This document shows positions 41,702-49,145 of a DNA stretch of 49,722 nucleotides, one piece after another. A program made the translations under genes and the position numbers. The stretch spans positions 1 through 49,722 of the forward strand of contig CACXXW010000021.1 in the NCBI GenBank assembly GCA_902771635.1, written 5' to 3'. Numbering within the stretch: position 1 is the stretch's first letter; each line of letters begins with the position of its first letter. Source of the DNA: an uncultured Bacteroidia bacterium (GTDB lineage: Bacteria > Bacteroidota > Bacteroidia > Bacteroidales > F082). A model generated the notes under the pieces. The model was not told the origin of the DNA. It saw only the letters and a program-made list of their open reading frames with translations, and did not search any database.

Positions 41702-44700
41702 ATGTACAAAATCGAGAAACACCCCATCTTGGACATCCCGCAGGAAGACCTTGTGGAATTCCAATATGAAGGAAAGACCGTCAAAGGTCAGCGCGGCAAA
41801 ACCATCGCCGCCGCCCTTCACCAAGCCGGTTATCCCGTCCACAGCCACTCGCTCGACGGCCGCAACCGAAGCCTCAACTGCGGCATCGGCAAATGCGGTG
41901 CCTGCGAGATGCTGGTCGATGGCAAGATCCGCCGTATCTGCATCACCAAAGTCGATGGCGTCAAGGAAGTGCGCCGCATCGACAAGGAGGACACCATCCT
42001 TCCCGAGCCCAAGGAGCAGCAGCCCCGCGAAGTGAAGGTCTACAAGACCCAGGTCGCCATCATCGGTGCCGGTCCCGCGGGTCTCGCATGCCGCGAGCAA
42101 CTCAACGCCTTCGGCATCAGCAACATCGTCGTCGACAACAACGCCAACATCGGCGGCCAGTTCAATATGCAGACCCACCAGTTCTTCTTCTTCGAGAAAG
42201 AGAAGAAATTCGGCGGCATGCGTGGCTTCGACATCGCTAAGACCCTGGCGGGCGACAACCACGAAGGCATCCTGCTGAACAACACCGTTTGGGACCTGCT
42301 TGAAGGCGGTCGCGTGGCCATCAAGAACATCGTCACTGGCGAGATTGGCTACATCGACGCACAACACCTAGTGGTGGCCACGGGTGCCGTGCCCTTCATG
42401 CCGACCTTCGAGAACGATGATGTGCCGGGTGTCTATACCGCCGCTGTGTTCCAGAAGATGATGAACCAAGAGCACACCTTGTTGGGTAAGAAAGTCCTCA
42501 CCGTGGGTGCTGGCAACATCGGCTACCTGACCTCCTACCAAGGCATGCAGGCTGGTGCCACCATCAAGGCCATCATCGAGGCCATGCCCCGCGAGGGCGG
42601 CTTCCCCGTGCAGGCCAACCGTGTGCGCCGTCTCGGCATCCCAATCATGACCAGCTACGTCCTGGTGCGTGCCATCCCCAACGCCGACTACACAGGCATC
42701 ACGGGCGCCGTCATCGCCAAGTGCGAGAACTTCAAGGCCATCCCTGGCACTGAGCAAGTCATCGACGACATCGACATCATCAACATCTGCACCGGCCTCA
42801 TCCCCGACAACCAACTGTTGGTGAAAGGCCGCGAGGTCTTCGGCCTCAACACCTACGGTGCCGGCGATGCCATCCGCATCGGCGAAGGCACCAGCGCCGT
42901 GCTGCGTGGCAAACAAGTCGCCTACGAGGTGGCCCAAGCCATTGGCGTGCGCTTCAACTACGACGATTATCTTGAGATTTCGAGACAATATATCGACTCG
43001 CAACAGCATCCTGTGCGTCTCCTTGAGAAGCCCAACCTGCCCACGCCCGAGCGCATGATGCAGAAGGCTTTCGTGCAGGCCGACTGTCTCTATGGCTTCG
43101 CCTGCAACCCCTGCTCGTTCAGCTGCCCGCAAGGCGCCATCACCAAGCCGTCCACCAGCAGCACGCCCACCATCGACTATAACAAGTGCATCGGCTGTAT
43201 GCTGTGCGTCTCAAGCTGCCCAGGTCTGGCCATCTTCGGCTACGATGTGCAGAAGTCGACCTGCTTCCTGCCCATCGAATATGAAGCACAAGAAGGCGCA
43301 GAGGTCTATCTCGTCGACAACGACGGCCAAAAGATTGGCGAAGGCGTCATCGAAAAAATCCTCAAGAAGTCGAACAAAACCAATGTGGCCCGTGTGAAAG
43401 CACGTTCCTCACGTCCTTCGGGCGAGGCCAGCAGAGTGTTCGAGTTGACCGATGTCAAGGGCTTCATCCTGAAAGACCGTTACAACGCCAACAAGGAACT
43501 CACCACACCGATTTCGCCCAAGAAACTGGCCGAAGGCGAGAGCGAGACCTATGTCTGCCACTGCGAGGACATCAAGCTCGACCGCGTATTGCGCGTCATC
43601 GGCAACCGCAAGACCATTTCCGTGGATGAGCTGAAACACATCACCCGTATGGGTATGGGTCCCTGCCGTGGCAAGCGTTGCATCCCACGCGCCCGTCAGA
43701 TCTTGCGTTCCTACGGCATCGAATTGGTGGGCGACGCCACACCGCGTGCCCCGCTGTCGAACCAAGTCAGCCTCGGCGACCTCTACAACCCGCACACCAA
43801 AGAGACCTTCATCTTCCCCGAAATGAACGGCGTGAAGAAAGAACAGGTCGAAGTGTTCATCGCGGGTGGCGGTATTGCGGGTAGCGCCTTGTTCCGTTAC
43901 TTCTCTGAAGCCGGCAAGAAGCCCGTGATGATCAACTACAGCCGTGGCGCTTCGTGGCGTTGCATCGGTGGCGGCCGTCCAGCCTTCTCCAACCCCGACA
44001 TCGCCGACATCGCCGTTCACAACCACGAAATCTTCAAGAAGATGCAGGCCGAGCACAACATCAACTACCACCCGACGCATTATGTCAATTTGGTACACGA
44101 TGAAGCCACCTATAACTCCTTAGACGCTTCTCGCGCATGGAGCGATGCCTACATGATTGAGCGCAAGGACTTCAAGAAGGAGATTTCGCCGCTATGGGAC
44201 GACAGCAAAGACACCTACAGCCATGCCCTTATCACCCGCGACTGCTGGCAGGCCACACCTGGCCGCGTCATCGACTACATCCGTTGGATCGGTGTGCAGC
44301 AAGGCGGTCGCTACTTCGAGGACTGCGAGCTGCTCCATGTGCAAAAGGTCGGTGGGCACTATGTCACTTTGGTACGCACCCACGAAGGTGAGTTCATCGA
44401 GTACACCTGCGACCACTTCGTCAACGCGATGGGTTGGGGTGCCGAGAAGTTCAATGACATGCTGGGCCTCGACACTGGTCTGTATCCTGTGAAGCACCAA
44501 GCCTTCATCACGCGCCGTCTGCCCATGATGGGACCCAATGGTGGCCCGCTCGACATGATCATCGACCGCCGTCACTACAAGGGCTTCAGCGCCGTCTACG
44601 GACAGCAGTGGGCCCACACTGGCCAGATCATCGGCTGCGCCAGCCCTGACACCGACGCTTATGAGGCACGCCAGAACATCAAGTACAACAGCAAGGAGTT

Positions 44701-44971
44701 CTTGGAGATCGTCTCCGAGGTCTTCGCCGAGTGGATCCCCAACTTGGGTGAAGTGAGCTTCTTGGCTTGCTGGGCCGGTCGTTACACCGAGCCGCGATAC
44801 ATCGTCGACCCGGAGGTCGGTATCCTCACCGGTTTGCGCGGCCACGGCTTCATGCTCGGCCAATACCTCGCCAAGTTATATGTGGACAAGTACCTCGGCA
44901 AGGAGGTGCCTGGCTACATGAAGGATTTGGCCTTGAGTGGCAAGGGATTGAGCGAGAACGCGTTCAAGTAA
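41702..44971 (+). CDS. Single-chain multi-cofactor FAD-dependent amino-acid dehydrogenase-like protein
   Basis: A 1089-residue protein joining parts that are often separate subunits. In order: a [2Fe-2S] plant-type domain (about 15-105; Cys60, 65, 68, 80, HcnA/SoxA-like); a FAD/NAD(P) disulfide-reductase-type domain (about 115-440; GAGPAG 122-127, VGAGNIG, GDAIRIG); two ferredoxin-like clusters (Cys462/468/471/475 and Cys496/499/502/506); a BFD-type [2Fe-2S] domain (Cys619, 621, 655, 660); and a C-terminal DAO-type FAD domain (about 718-1075; IAGGGIAGSALF). This matches hydrogen cyanide synthase HcnABC, sarcosine, opine and proline/hydroxyproline dehydrogenase complexes in one chain. Substrate unknown; it probably oxidises an amino or imino acid and passes electrons through the clusters. 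Confidence 0.88.
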   Translation: MYKIEKHPILDIPQEDLVEFQYEGKTVKGQRGKTIAAALHQAGYPVHSHSLDGRNRSLNCGIGKCGACEMLVDGKIRRICITKVDGVKEVRRIDKEDTILPEPKEQQPREVKVYKTQVAIIGAGPAGLACREQLNAFGISNIVVDNNANIGGQFNMQTHQFFFFEKEKKFGGMRGFDIAKTLAGDNHEGILLNNTVWDLLEGGRVAIKNIVTGEIGYIDAQHLVVATGAVPFMPTFENDDVPGVYTAAVFQKMMNQEHTLLGKKVLTVGAGNIGYLTSYQGMQAGATIKAIIEAMPREGGFPVQANRVRRLGIPIMTSYVLVRAIPNADYTGITGAVIAKCENFKAIPGTEQVIDDIDIINICTGLIPDNQLLVKGREVFGLNTYGAGDAIRIGEGTSAVLRGKQVAYEVAQAIGVRFNYDDYLEISRQYIDSQQHPVRLLEKPNLPTPERMMQKAFVQADCLYGFACNPCSFSCPQGAITKPSTSSTPTIDYNKCIGCMLCVSSCPGLAIFGYDVQKSTCFLPIEYEAQEGAEVYLVDNDGQKIGEGVIEKILKKSNKTNVARVKARSSRPSGEASRVFELTDVKGFILKDRYNANKELTTPISPKKLAEGESETYVCHCEDIKLDRVLRVIGNRKTISVDELKHITRMGMGPCRGKRCIPRARQILRSYGIELVGDATPRAPLSNQVSLGDLYNPHTKETFIFPEMNGVKKEQVEVFIAGGGIAGSALFRYFSEAGKKPVMINYSRGASWRCIGGGRPAFSNPDIADIAVHNHEIFKKMQAEHNINYHPTHYVNLVHDEATYNSLDASRAWSDAYMIERKDFKKEISPLWDDSKDTYSHALITRDCWQATPGRVIDYIRWIGVQQGGRYFEDCELLHVQKVGGHYVTLVRTHEGEFIEYTCDHFVNAMGWGAEKFNDMLGLDTGLYPVKHQAFITRRLPMMGPNGGPLDMIIDRRHYKGFSAVYGQQWAHTGQIIGCASPDTDAYEARQNIKYNSKEFLEIVSEVFAEWIPNLGEVSFLACWAGRYTEPRYIVDPEVGILTGLRGHGFMLGQYLAKLYVDKYLGKEVPGYMKDLALSGKGLSENAFK

Positions 44972-45001
44972 TTGAGAATTGAGAATTTACAATTGATAAT
45001 T

Positions 45002-45037
45002 AAGGCTGTCGCAGGTTTGCGGCAGCCTTATTTTATT
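45002..45037 (+). terminator. Terminator of the flavoprotein gene
   Basis: AAGGCTG(T)CGCA / TGCG(G)CAGCCTT stem with a short loop, then TATTTTATT. Possibly also used by the convergent gene. Confidence 0.75.
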
Positions 45038-45062
45038 ATGCAATCAAATCGCATAGATAAAC

Positions 45063-46541
45063 CTATACTTCAATCATTTTCTTCGAGTCGAACCCGTTGG
45101 CAAAGTGTTCTCCTTGTGAGATGTAACCCAATTGATTGGATGTGATTTTTGTCTTGCCAATCTGCGCATTGATATTACGATGCGAATGGCCGTAAATCCA
45201 ATAGTCAATACCAGAATCAGCAATATATTCACCCAATTCCACAGTAAAAGCGCCATTGATGTTGCTGTCGCGAAACTCTTCTGCCGTACAGAGTTGCGTC
45301 GGCACATGATGGGTAAGCACAATTTTTGTTCTGGCCTTGCTCTCGGCAACCGCATGTTTCACGAACCGCAAGCAACGGTCATGTTCGTGATTGAAGTTAT
45401 CTGCATTGAGGCGATGCCCCTCATATCTAATTCGATAGAAATCGCTCACCCCTCGCTCTGTCAAGTAAACATTGTACGGTTCAATATATGACCAAAGAGT
45501 GGAAACAACGATGTCAATCTCTCCCAAGTGCACCACATTATTGTAATAGGCGTGGATGTTAGAGCGAATTTGCTTGCAATAACCATCTTGCATGGTGGAA
45601 AGATCGTAATAGCCATAAAAGTCGTGATTGCCAAAGCAAACAATCACCTTTTGATAATGCTCTGACGCCCAATCCCAAAAAGAGTATTGCGAGTAAGTGT
45701 CCTGCTTTGAATCAGGCAGGTCGAGATAGGCTGTATCGCCAACAACAAGTAAAATATCTCCTGTCACTTCCAAAGGTTGTTCCTCAAGCCATTTCCTATT
45801 CTGAGGAAACTCGAGATGCAAGTCGCTGACATATTGTATTCGCAGTGATTGCGGCTTGTACTCAGCAATGATTTTCATGGTTTCCAACACCAAATCCGTG
45901 CGCTCAATCTCATCGGATGAAATGGCACATTCCAACTCCTCTGCAATATTCGGCCTTTTTAGCATCTTAGCGAACTGCTCAGAGACAAAAGATTGGACAT
46001 GTTTGTCTTCCGCCTTGAATCGATCAATGAAATCCGCACAATAATTAAGGACATACACCAAATCCTCAAAGTCTTTTGCCCCTCTCCAATCATCTCCCCC
46101 TCGCGAAAGCAACGCGTCAATTTTCGTTGCCACGTAATATATCACGGTAAGGCGATAAATGGTTTTTCCTGAAGGCAAAATACAAGGCTCTCGTTTGGCA
46201 AACCCAGGTCGATACCATTGATTACCAAACGATAGCACATCCTCATTCATCGACATCACATCCACCTTTTCGCCATTGAACAGCCATCGACAAAGAGGAG
46301 CATTGGGTGTTTGGTCGTTTTGGAAATGCTTTTCACGGAGCAGTTCCTCAAAAGCCGTATGTTCCTTGTAGGAAGTGGAGTCTACAACACAATCCACGTC
46401 AGTGGTAGTCCGTGGCTCTGTGGCAGTAGGGTCGGTCGCATACAAGCCTGCCATTGCTCCGCCGACATAAACAAGCCTATCGTTCAAGTCTTGCATCGCC
46501 TCTGCAATTTCTTGGAGGCGTTCATTATTGGTTTTCGGCAT
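45063..46541 (-). CDS. Fused nucleotidyltransferase-metallophosphoesterase
   Basis: A 492-residue protein with two catalytic domains. N-terminal (about 1-230): an AbiEii/DUF6036-type nucleotidyltransferase with GG (27-28), the R-T-T-T-D-V-D motif (Asp48, Asp50), a third acidic residue (Asp94), Lys140 and K-D-F-E-D-L (156-161). C-terminal (about 234-480): a calcineurin-like phosphoesterase with all motifs, SDLHLE (Asp240, His242), GD (268-269), GNHD (304-307), THH (His411 region) and GHSH (451-454). I know of no named family with this order. The chain overlaps the HTH gene by 17 bases. Both active sites look intact. It could nucleotidylate a cell component and reverse or process that mark, but this is inference. 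Confidence 0.85.
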   Translation of the reverse strand: MPKTNNERLQEIAEAMQDLNDRLVYVGGAMAGLYATDPTATEPRTTTDVDCVVDSTSYKEHTAFEELLREKHFQNDQTPNAPLCRWLFNGEKVDVMSMNEDVLSFGNQWYRPGFAKREPCILPSGKTIYRLTVIYYVATKIDALLSRGGDDWRGAKDFEDLVYVLNYCADFIDRFKAEDKHVQSFVSEQFAKMLKRPNIAEELECAISSDEIERTDLVLETMKIIAEYKPQSLRIQYVSDLHLEFPQNRKWLEEQPLEVTGDILLVVGDTAYLDLPDSKQDTYSQYSFWDWASEHYQKVIVCFGNHDFYGYYDLSTMQDGYCKQIRSNIHAYYNNVVHLGEIDIVVSTLWSYIEPYNVYLTERGVSDFYRIRYEGHRLNADNFNHEHDRCLRFVKHAVAESKARTKIVLTHHVPTQLCTAEEFRDSNINGAFTVELGEYIADSGIDYWIYGHSHRNINAQIGKTKITSNQLGYISQGEHFANGFDSKKMIEV

Positions 46542-47043
46542 AGCAATTCATTCTTTTGGTCAGTTCTTCAATAGCAATACTTTTTTCTCTTGCTCGGCCC
46601 ATGCGCAAAGCATCCACAATTACCAACAATTGGTAAAGTTCCTCATCGCGCATAGCTGCTTCTGGCACGGAGGGATAAAGCGGCTCGATGTGTTGACCTC
46701 GTGCGTTTCCTCTTACGTAATGCCACACATAACTCTCAGCACCATTGCTGATCGCTTCACTAATGGGTGCAGCGCTCACATAAGTAGGCACTCCCCGACC
46801 GACACGCCCTGCTTCAACAGGAAACACGTATGCGATGCCATGAATCAAGAACTCTTGCAAAGCCAACACATTCACCTTTTTTTTATGGCGGTCGATCAAT
46901 TGCGCTTTCCTACAACGCTCTAAACTCTTGCTCACATTTGACGCACTCATGCCCAACGAATCGGCTATTCCACGACTGGACATCGCCTTCCCTTGAGTGG
47001 TCGTTTTTTTTAATAAAACTACAATATCTTGTGGCAACATCAT
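46525..47043 (-). CDS. Winged-helix regulator paired with the nucleotidyltransferase-phosphoesterase
   Basis: A 172-residue protein. Residues about 1-65 form a winged helix-turn-helix domain (SSRGIADSLGMSASNVSKSLERCRKAQLID, a MarR-like recognition helix). A second domain of unknown type follows (IHGIAYVFPVEAGRVGRGVPTYVSAAPIS, YVWHYVRGNARGQHIEPLYPSVPEAAMRDEELYQLLVIVDALRMGRAREKSIAIEEL). It ends inside the next gene by a 17-base overlap. Start is the ATG pair at 47038-47043; an upstream TTG at 47053-47055 is less likely. A dyad operator lies 28-53 bases upstream, at the promoter, so negative autoregulation is likely. It may be the antitoxin-like partner. Confidence 0.8.
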   Translation of the reverse strand: MMLPQDIVVLLKKTTTQGKAMSSRGIADSLGMSASNVSKSLERCRKAQLIDRHKKKVNVLALQEFLIHGIAYVFPVEAGRVGRGVPTYVSAAPISEAISNGAESYVWHYVRGNARGQHIEPLYPSVPEAAMRDEELYQLLVIVDALRMGRAREKSIAIEELTKRMNCYAENQ

Positions 47044-47070
47044 ATTATATATCAATTATTTATAGTTAAA

Positions 47071-47096
47071 TGTTCTCTGTTCGCGAATCGAGAACA
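47071..47096. promoter_or_regulatory. Predicted operator: nested dyad symmetry
   Basis: Outer arms TGTTCTC and GAGAACA (7 bp each) flank a perfect inner palindrome, TTCGCGAA, each separated by two bases. Centre at 47083/47084, 16 bases downstream of the -7 element, overlapping the likely start site. A second dyad, GTGTT-CCT-AACAC, lies at 47139-47151 upstream. Both fit binding by the dimeric HTH protein encoded next door. Confidence 0.65.
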
Positions 47097-47111
47097 CTTG
47101 CTTTGGAAATG

Positions 47112-47119
47112 CAAAAATA
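47112..47119 (-). promoter_or_regulatory. -7 element of the HTH-nucleotidyltransferase operon
   Basis: Minus-strand TATTTTTG fits TAnnTTTG, flanked by GC-type TGCATTTCC as at other promoters here, about 69 bases before the ATG. Confidence 0.6.
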
Positions 47120-47152
47120 GACATTTTCTTTGAATTTGGTGTTCCTAACACG

Positions 47153-47184
47153 AAAAAAGCCCAAGAATCGCTTCTCGGGCTTTG
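47153..47184. terminator. Terminator downstream of the 47206 gene
   Basis: AAGCCC-(A/G)-AGAA / TTCT-GGGCTT arms; A run on the left gives T on the minus strand, ending the 47206-47751 gene. Divider from the HTH promoter. Confidence 0.7.
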
Positions 47185-47205
47185 TTTTAGTTTAAAAGGT
47201 TGCTA

Positions 47206-47751
47206 TTACCACTCTATTCCGATGCGCAAAGAGATGCCAGAAGGACTGATTTGTCGGGCTTCTTGGGTATGATGATATCCATCATAATAACTCTCATTGA
47301 TCTTGTCGTAATAGGTACCAGCCACCATTGCGCTGACGGCGAAGTCACGCTTGGAAGCAAAACGCACACCGAAGGCAAGGTCGCCATAGGCACCCAAACC
47401 GTCGCCGACGTATGAGCCAAGACGCAGGCTGATGATGGGGCTCACCACCCTGGTGTTGTTGAACTGATAACGCAGATTGGTGTAGAAAGGCACCAAGGCG
47501 CGGTCGTTGTTGAAGTCGACACCCAAGCCGATACCGGCATAGATATGTCCATTGAAATAAAAGCCGTGAGTGGTTGACAGGCTGATGCTATTGGGCATAT
47601 TCTTGTCGAAATGCCAGGTGTTCCCTTGTTCGATGAAGCCTTGGTAGCCACTGGGGACACGAACCTTGGCAGGGTTGGGAACATCCTTTTCTTGTGCGAA
47701 CATACTCGTTGCCATGAGAAGCATGACTAACGATAAGATTACTTTCTTCAT
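47206..47751 (-). CDS. Predicted outer-membrane beta-barrel protein
   Basis: A 181-residue protein with signal peptide (MKKVILSLVMLLMATSMFAQ) and alternating amphipathic strands: GFYFNGHIYAGIGLGVDFN, ALVPFYTNLRYQFNN, VSPIISLRLGSYVGDGLGAYGDLAFGVRFA, FAVSAMVAGTYYDKI, ending ISLRIGIEW with an aromatic terminal residue typical of outer-membrane proteins. It probably forms an 8-strand barrel. Likely the last gene of a three-gene run with 47831-48364 and 48377-48970. Function unknown. Confidence 0.75.
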   Translation of the reverse strand: MKKVILSLVMLLMATSMFAQEKDVPNPAKVRVPSGYQGFIEQGNTWHFDKNMPNSISLSTTHGFYFNGHIYAGIGLGVDFNNDRALVPFYTNLRYQFNNTRVVSPIISLRLGSYVGDGLGAYGDLAFGVRFASKRDFAVSAMVAGTYYDKINESYYDGYHHTQEARQISPSGISLRIGIEW

Positions 47752-47830
47752 TGTTGGTAGTTTTTAGGTTAATAAACAGTTTATCAAATTTCGTTTTCAA
47801 TTTCGCAGTAATAACGCGAGATGGGATATA

Positions 47831-48364
47831 TTATTGCTCGGGCTCCAAAGGAACAAACAATTCCATCCGGATGGTATCCCCGTTTTTCAACACTCCACGA
47901 AGAATAAAGGTGATGCCGTCCTCTTTTTCCACAAACTCCATCCAACCGCTCTCAAAAGGCGATTTGTCGGGATAGGATGTTTGAGGATCCATATTGGTTT
48001 CGGCAATAGCTCCCGATATCTCGTCAGGTGAGGAATGCCATTCCAAGCGGTTGCCAAAATCGAAGGAAAGCGGAATGTCCGACTTCTTAGTTAAGTCGAT
48101 GGTATGGCCTAACAAAACACTAGGAATACCATAAAAATGGAAACGCATCAGAGGGCCGAAGAAATCCATTTCCGACTCTGTCACGATATCGAATTCATCT
48201 TGACACGACTCAATGGGGCTGACGCTCATCTTATAGTTGGTAGTATTATAGATAATCTCGTTCTGTTTAGGAGCAATGTTGCGTCGTTTAACGGGTTCTT
48301 TCACACAGGAACCCAAAGTTGCCAAAGCAAGCAGCAACAGCATAATTTTCAATGTGTTTTTCAT
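47831..48364 (-). CDS. Lipoprotein of unknown function
   Basis: A 177-residue protein with signal MKNTLKIMLLLLALATLGSC (lipobox Cys20). The mature part starts VKEPVKRRNIAPKQNE, then has a mixed acidic, beta-prone region (ESEMDFFGPLMRFHFYGIPSVLL, SFDFGNRLEWHSS, ITFILRGVLKNGDTIRMELFVPLEP). I recognise no family. It lies between two genes for predicted beta-barrel proteins with short gaps (12 and 79 bases), so it may be an accessory lipoprotein of that set. Confidence 0.75.
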   Translation of the reverse strand: MKNTLKIMLLLLALATLGSCVKEPVKRRNIAPKQNEIIYNTTNYKMSVSPIESCQDEFDIVTESEMDFFGPLMRFHFYGIPSVLLGHTIDLTKKSDIPLSFDFGNRLEWHSSPDEISGAIAETNMDPQTSYPDKSPFESGWMEFVEKEDGITFILRGVLKNGDTIRMELFVPLEPEQ

Positions 48365-48376
48365 GGCTTTAAGGTT

Positions 48377-48970
48377 TTATAAATGTATTTCATAACCCAC
48401 CGAGAAAGGTAATCCGATGAATGACAGGCATGTCCAATGCTCTTCTGCATGGCCAACCTTATAGGTAATCCTATCATGGCCCATCATGAATTGCAGTCCC
48501 AATCGTAACCGACTGTTTTCCGTCAATTTGATTCGACCTCCGATTTCCGACATGCCACCGAAGCCGAAATGCTCGTATGTCCGCGCATCAAGCCAAGGAT
48601 TGACAGCACGTTCGACATAGGGACCAGCGTTTACATAAAACCATTTGTAACTGAATTCGACGCGGACAGGCAGACGGAAATAATTGTTGAATCCGGTGCC
48701 AGGCACACCGTCTTCCCAATTCTCTGGTTTATCTGAATTGGTTCTCCTATATTGGTAGTCAATGCCGCCCAACAAAGACCAATGCTCGTTGAAATCATAT
48801 TTGACATCCACACCCAAGTCACCGTGAAACTTGCTCTCATAAGGCCCATACAGGAAATCGATGGAGCTAGCCACTTTTGCGTAGGGAATCAACGACCATC
48901 CCTTTGCGTTTTGAGCCGATGCTGACAATACGCAGCATAACAAACTCACAATCAATGCTACTCTTTTCAT
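48377..48970 (-). CDS. Predicted outer-membrane beta-barrel protein (PorT-like)
   Basis: A 197-residue protein with signal peptide (MKRVALIVSLLCCVLSASAQ) and strand-loop pattern: LGVDVKYDFNEHWSLLGGIDYQYRR, FRLPVRVEFSYKWFYVNAGPYVERA, MSEIGGRIKLTENSRLRLGLQFMMGHD, SFIGLPFSVGYEI. FRLPVRVE followed by YKWFYVNAGPY is characteristic of the PorT/OmpW-like small barrels of Bacteroidota. A -7 element stands at 49025-49032. Confidence 0.8.
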   Translation of the reverse strand: MKRVALIVSLLCCVLSASAQNAKGWSLIPYAKVASSIDFLYGPYESKFHGDLGVDVKYDFNEHWSLLGGIDYQYRRTNSDKPENWEDGVPGTGFNNYFRLPVRVEFSYKWFYVNAGPYVERAVNPWLDARTYEHFGFGGMSEIGGRIKLTENSRLRLGLQFMMGHDRITYKVGHAEEHWTCLSFIGLPFSVGYEIHL

Positions 48971-49024
48971 TGTTTAGAATTTTATGGTTATTACTATCGA
49001 TTGTCGTTTTGTGTATTTAACGAG

Positions 49025-49032
49025 CAAAAGTA
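49025..49032 (-). promoter_or_regulatory. -7 element of the barrel-lipoprotein-barrel operon
   Basis: Minus-strand TACTTTTG fits TAnnTTTG, 55 bases before the ATG at 48970. Confidence 0.6.
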
Positions 49033-49145
49033 TAGCAAAATTTCATCGTTTTGGCAAATTCTCAGTCCATTACAAATTTTTCAATAAACTCGTTATTGAT
49101 TTTCAATCGGTTACAAGATTTGATTACAAATTTTTCATTCCCGTG

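Noticed and set aside
41678-44863. Several long antisense frames under the flavoprotein gene
   Set aside because: They arise from codon bias of the sense gene and resemble no protein family.
41702-44971. Naming the flavoprotein a hydrogen cyanide synthase or sarcosine oxidase
   Set aside because: Domain layout is shared by several enzymes, and the substrate cannot be read from the sequence.
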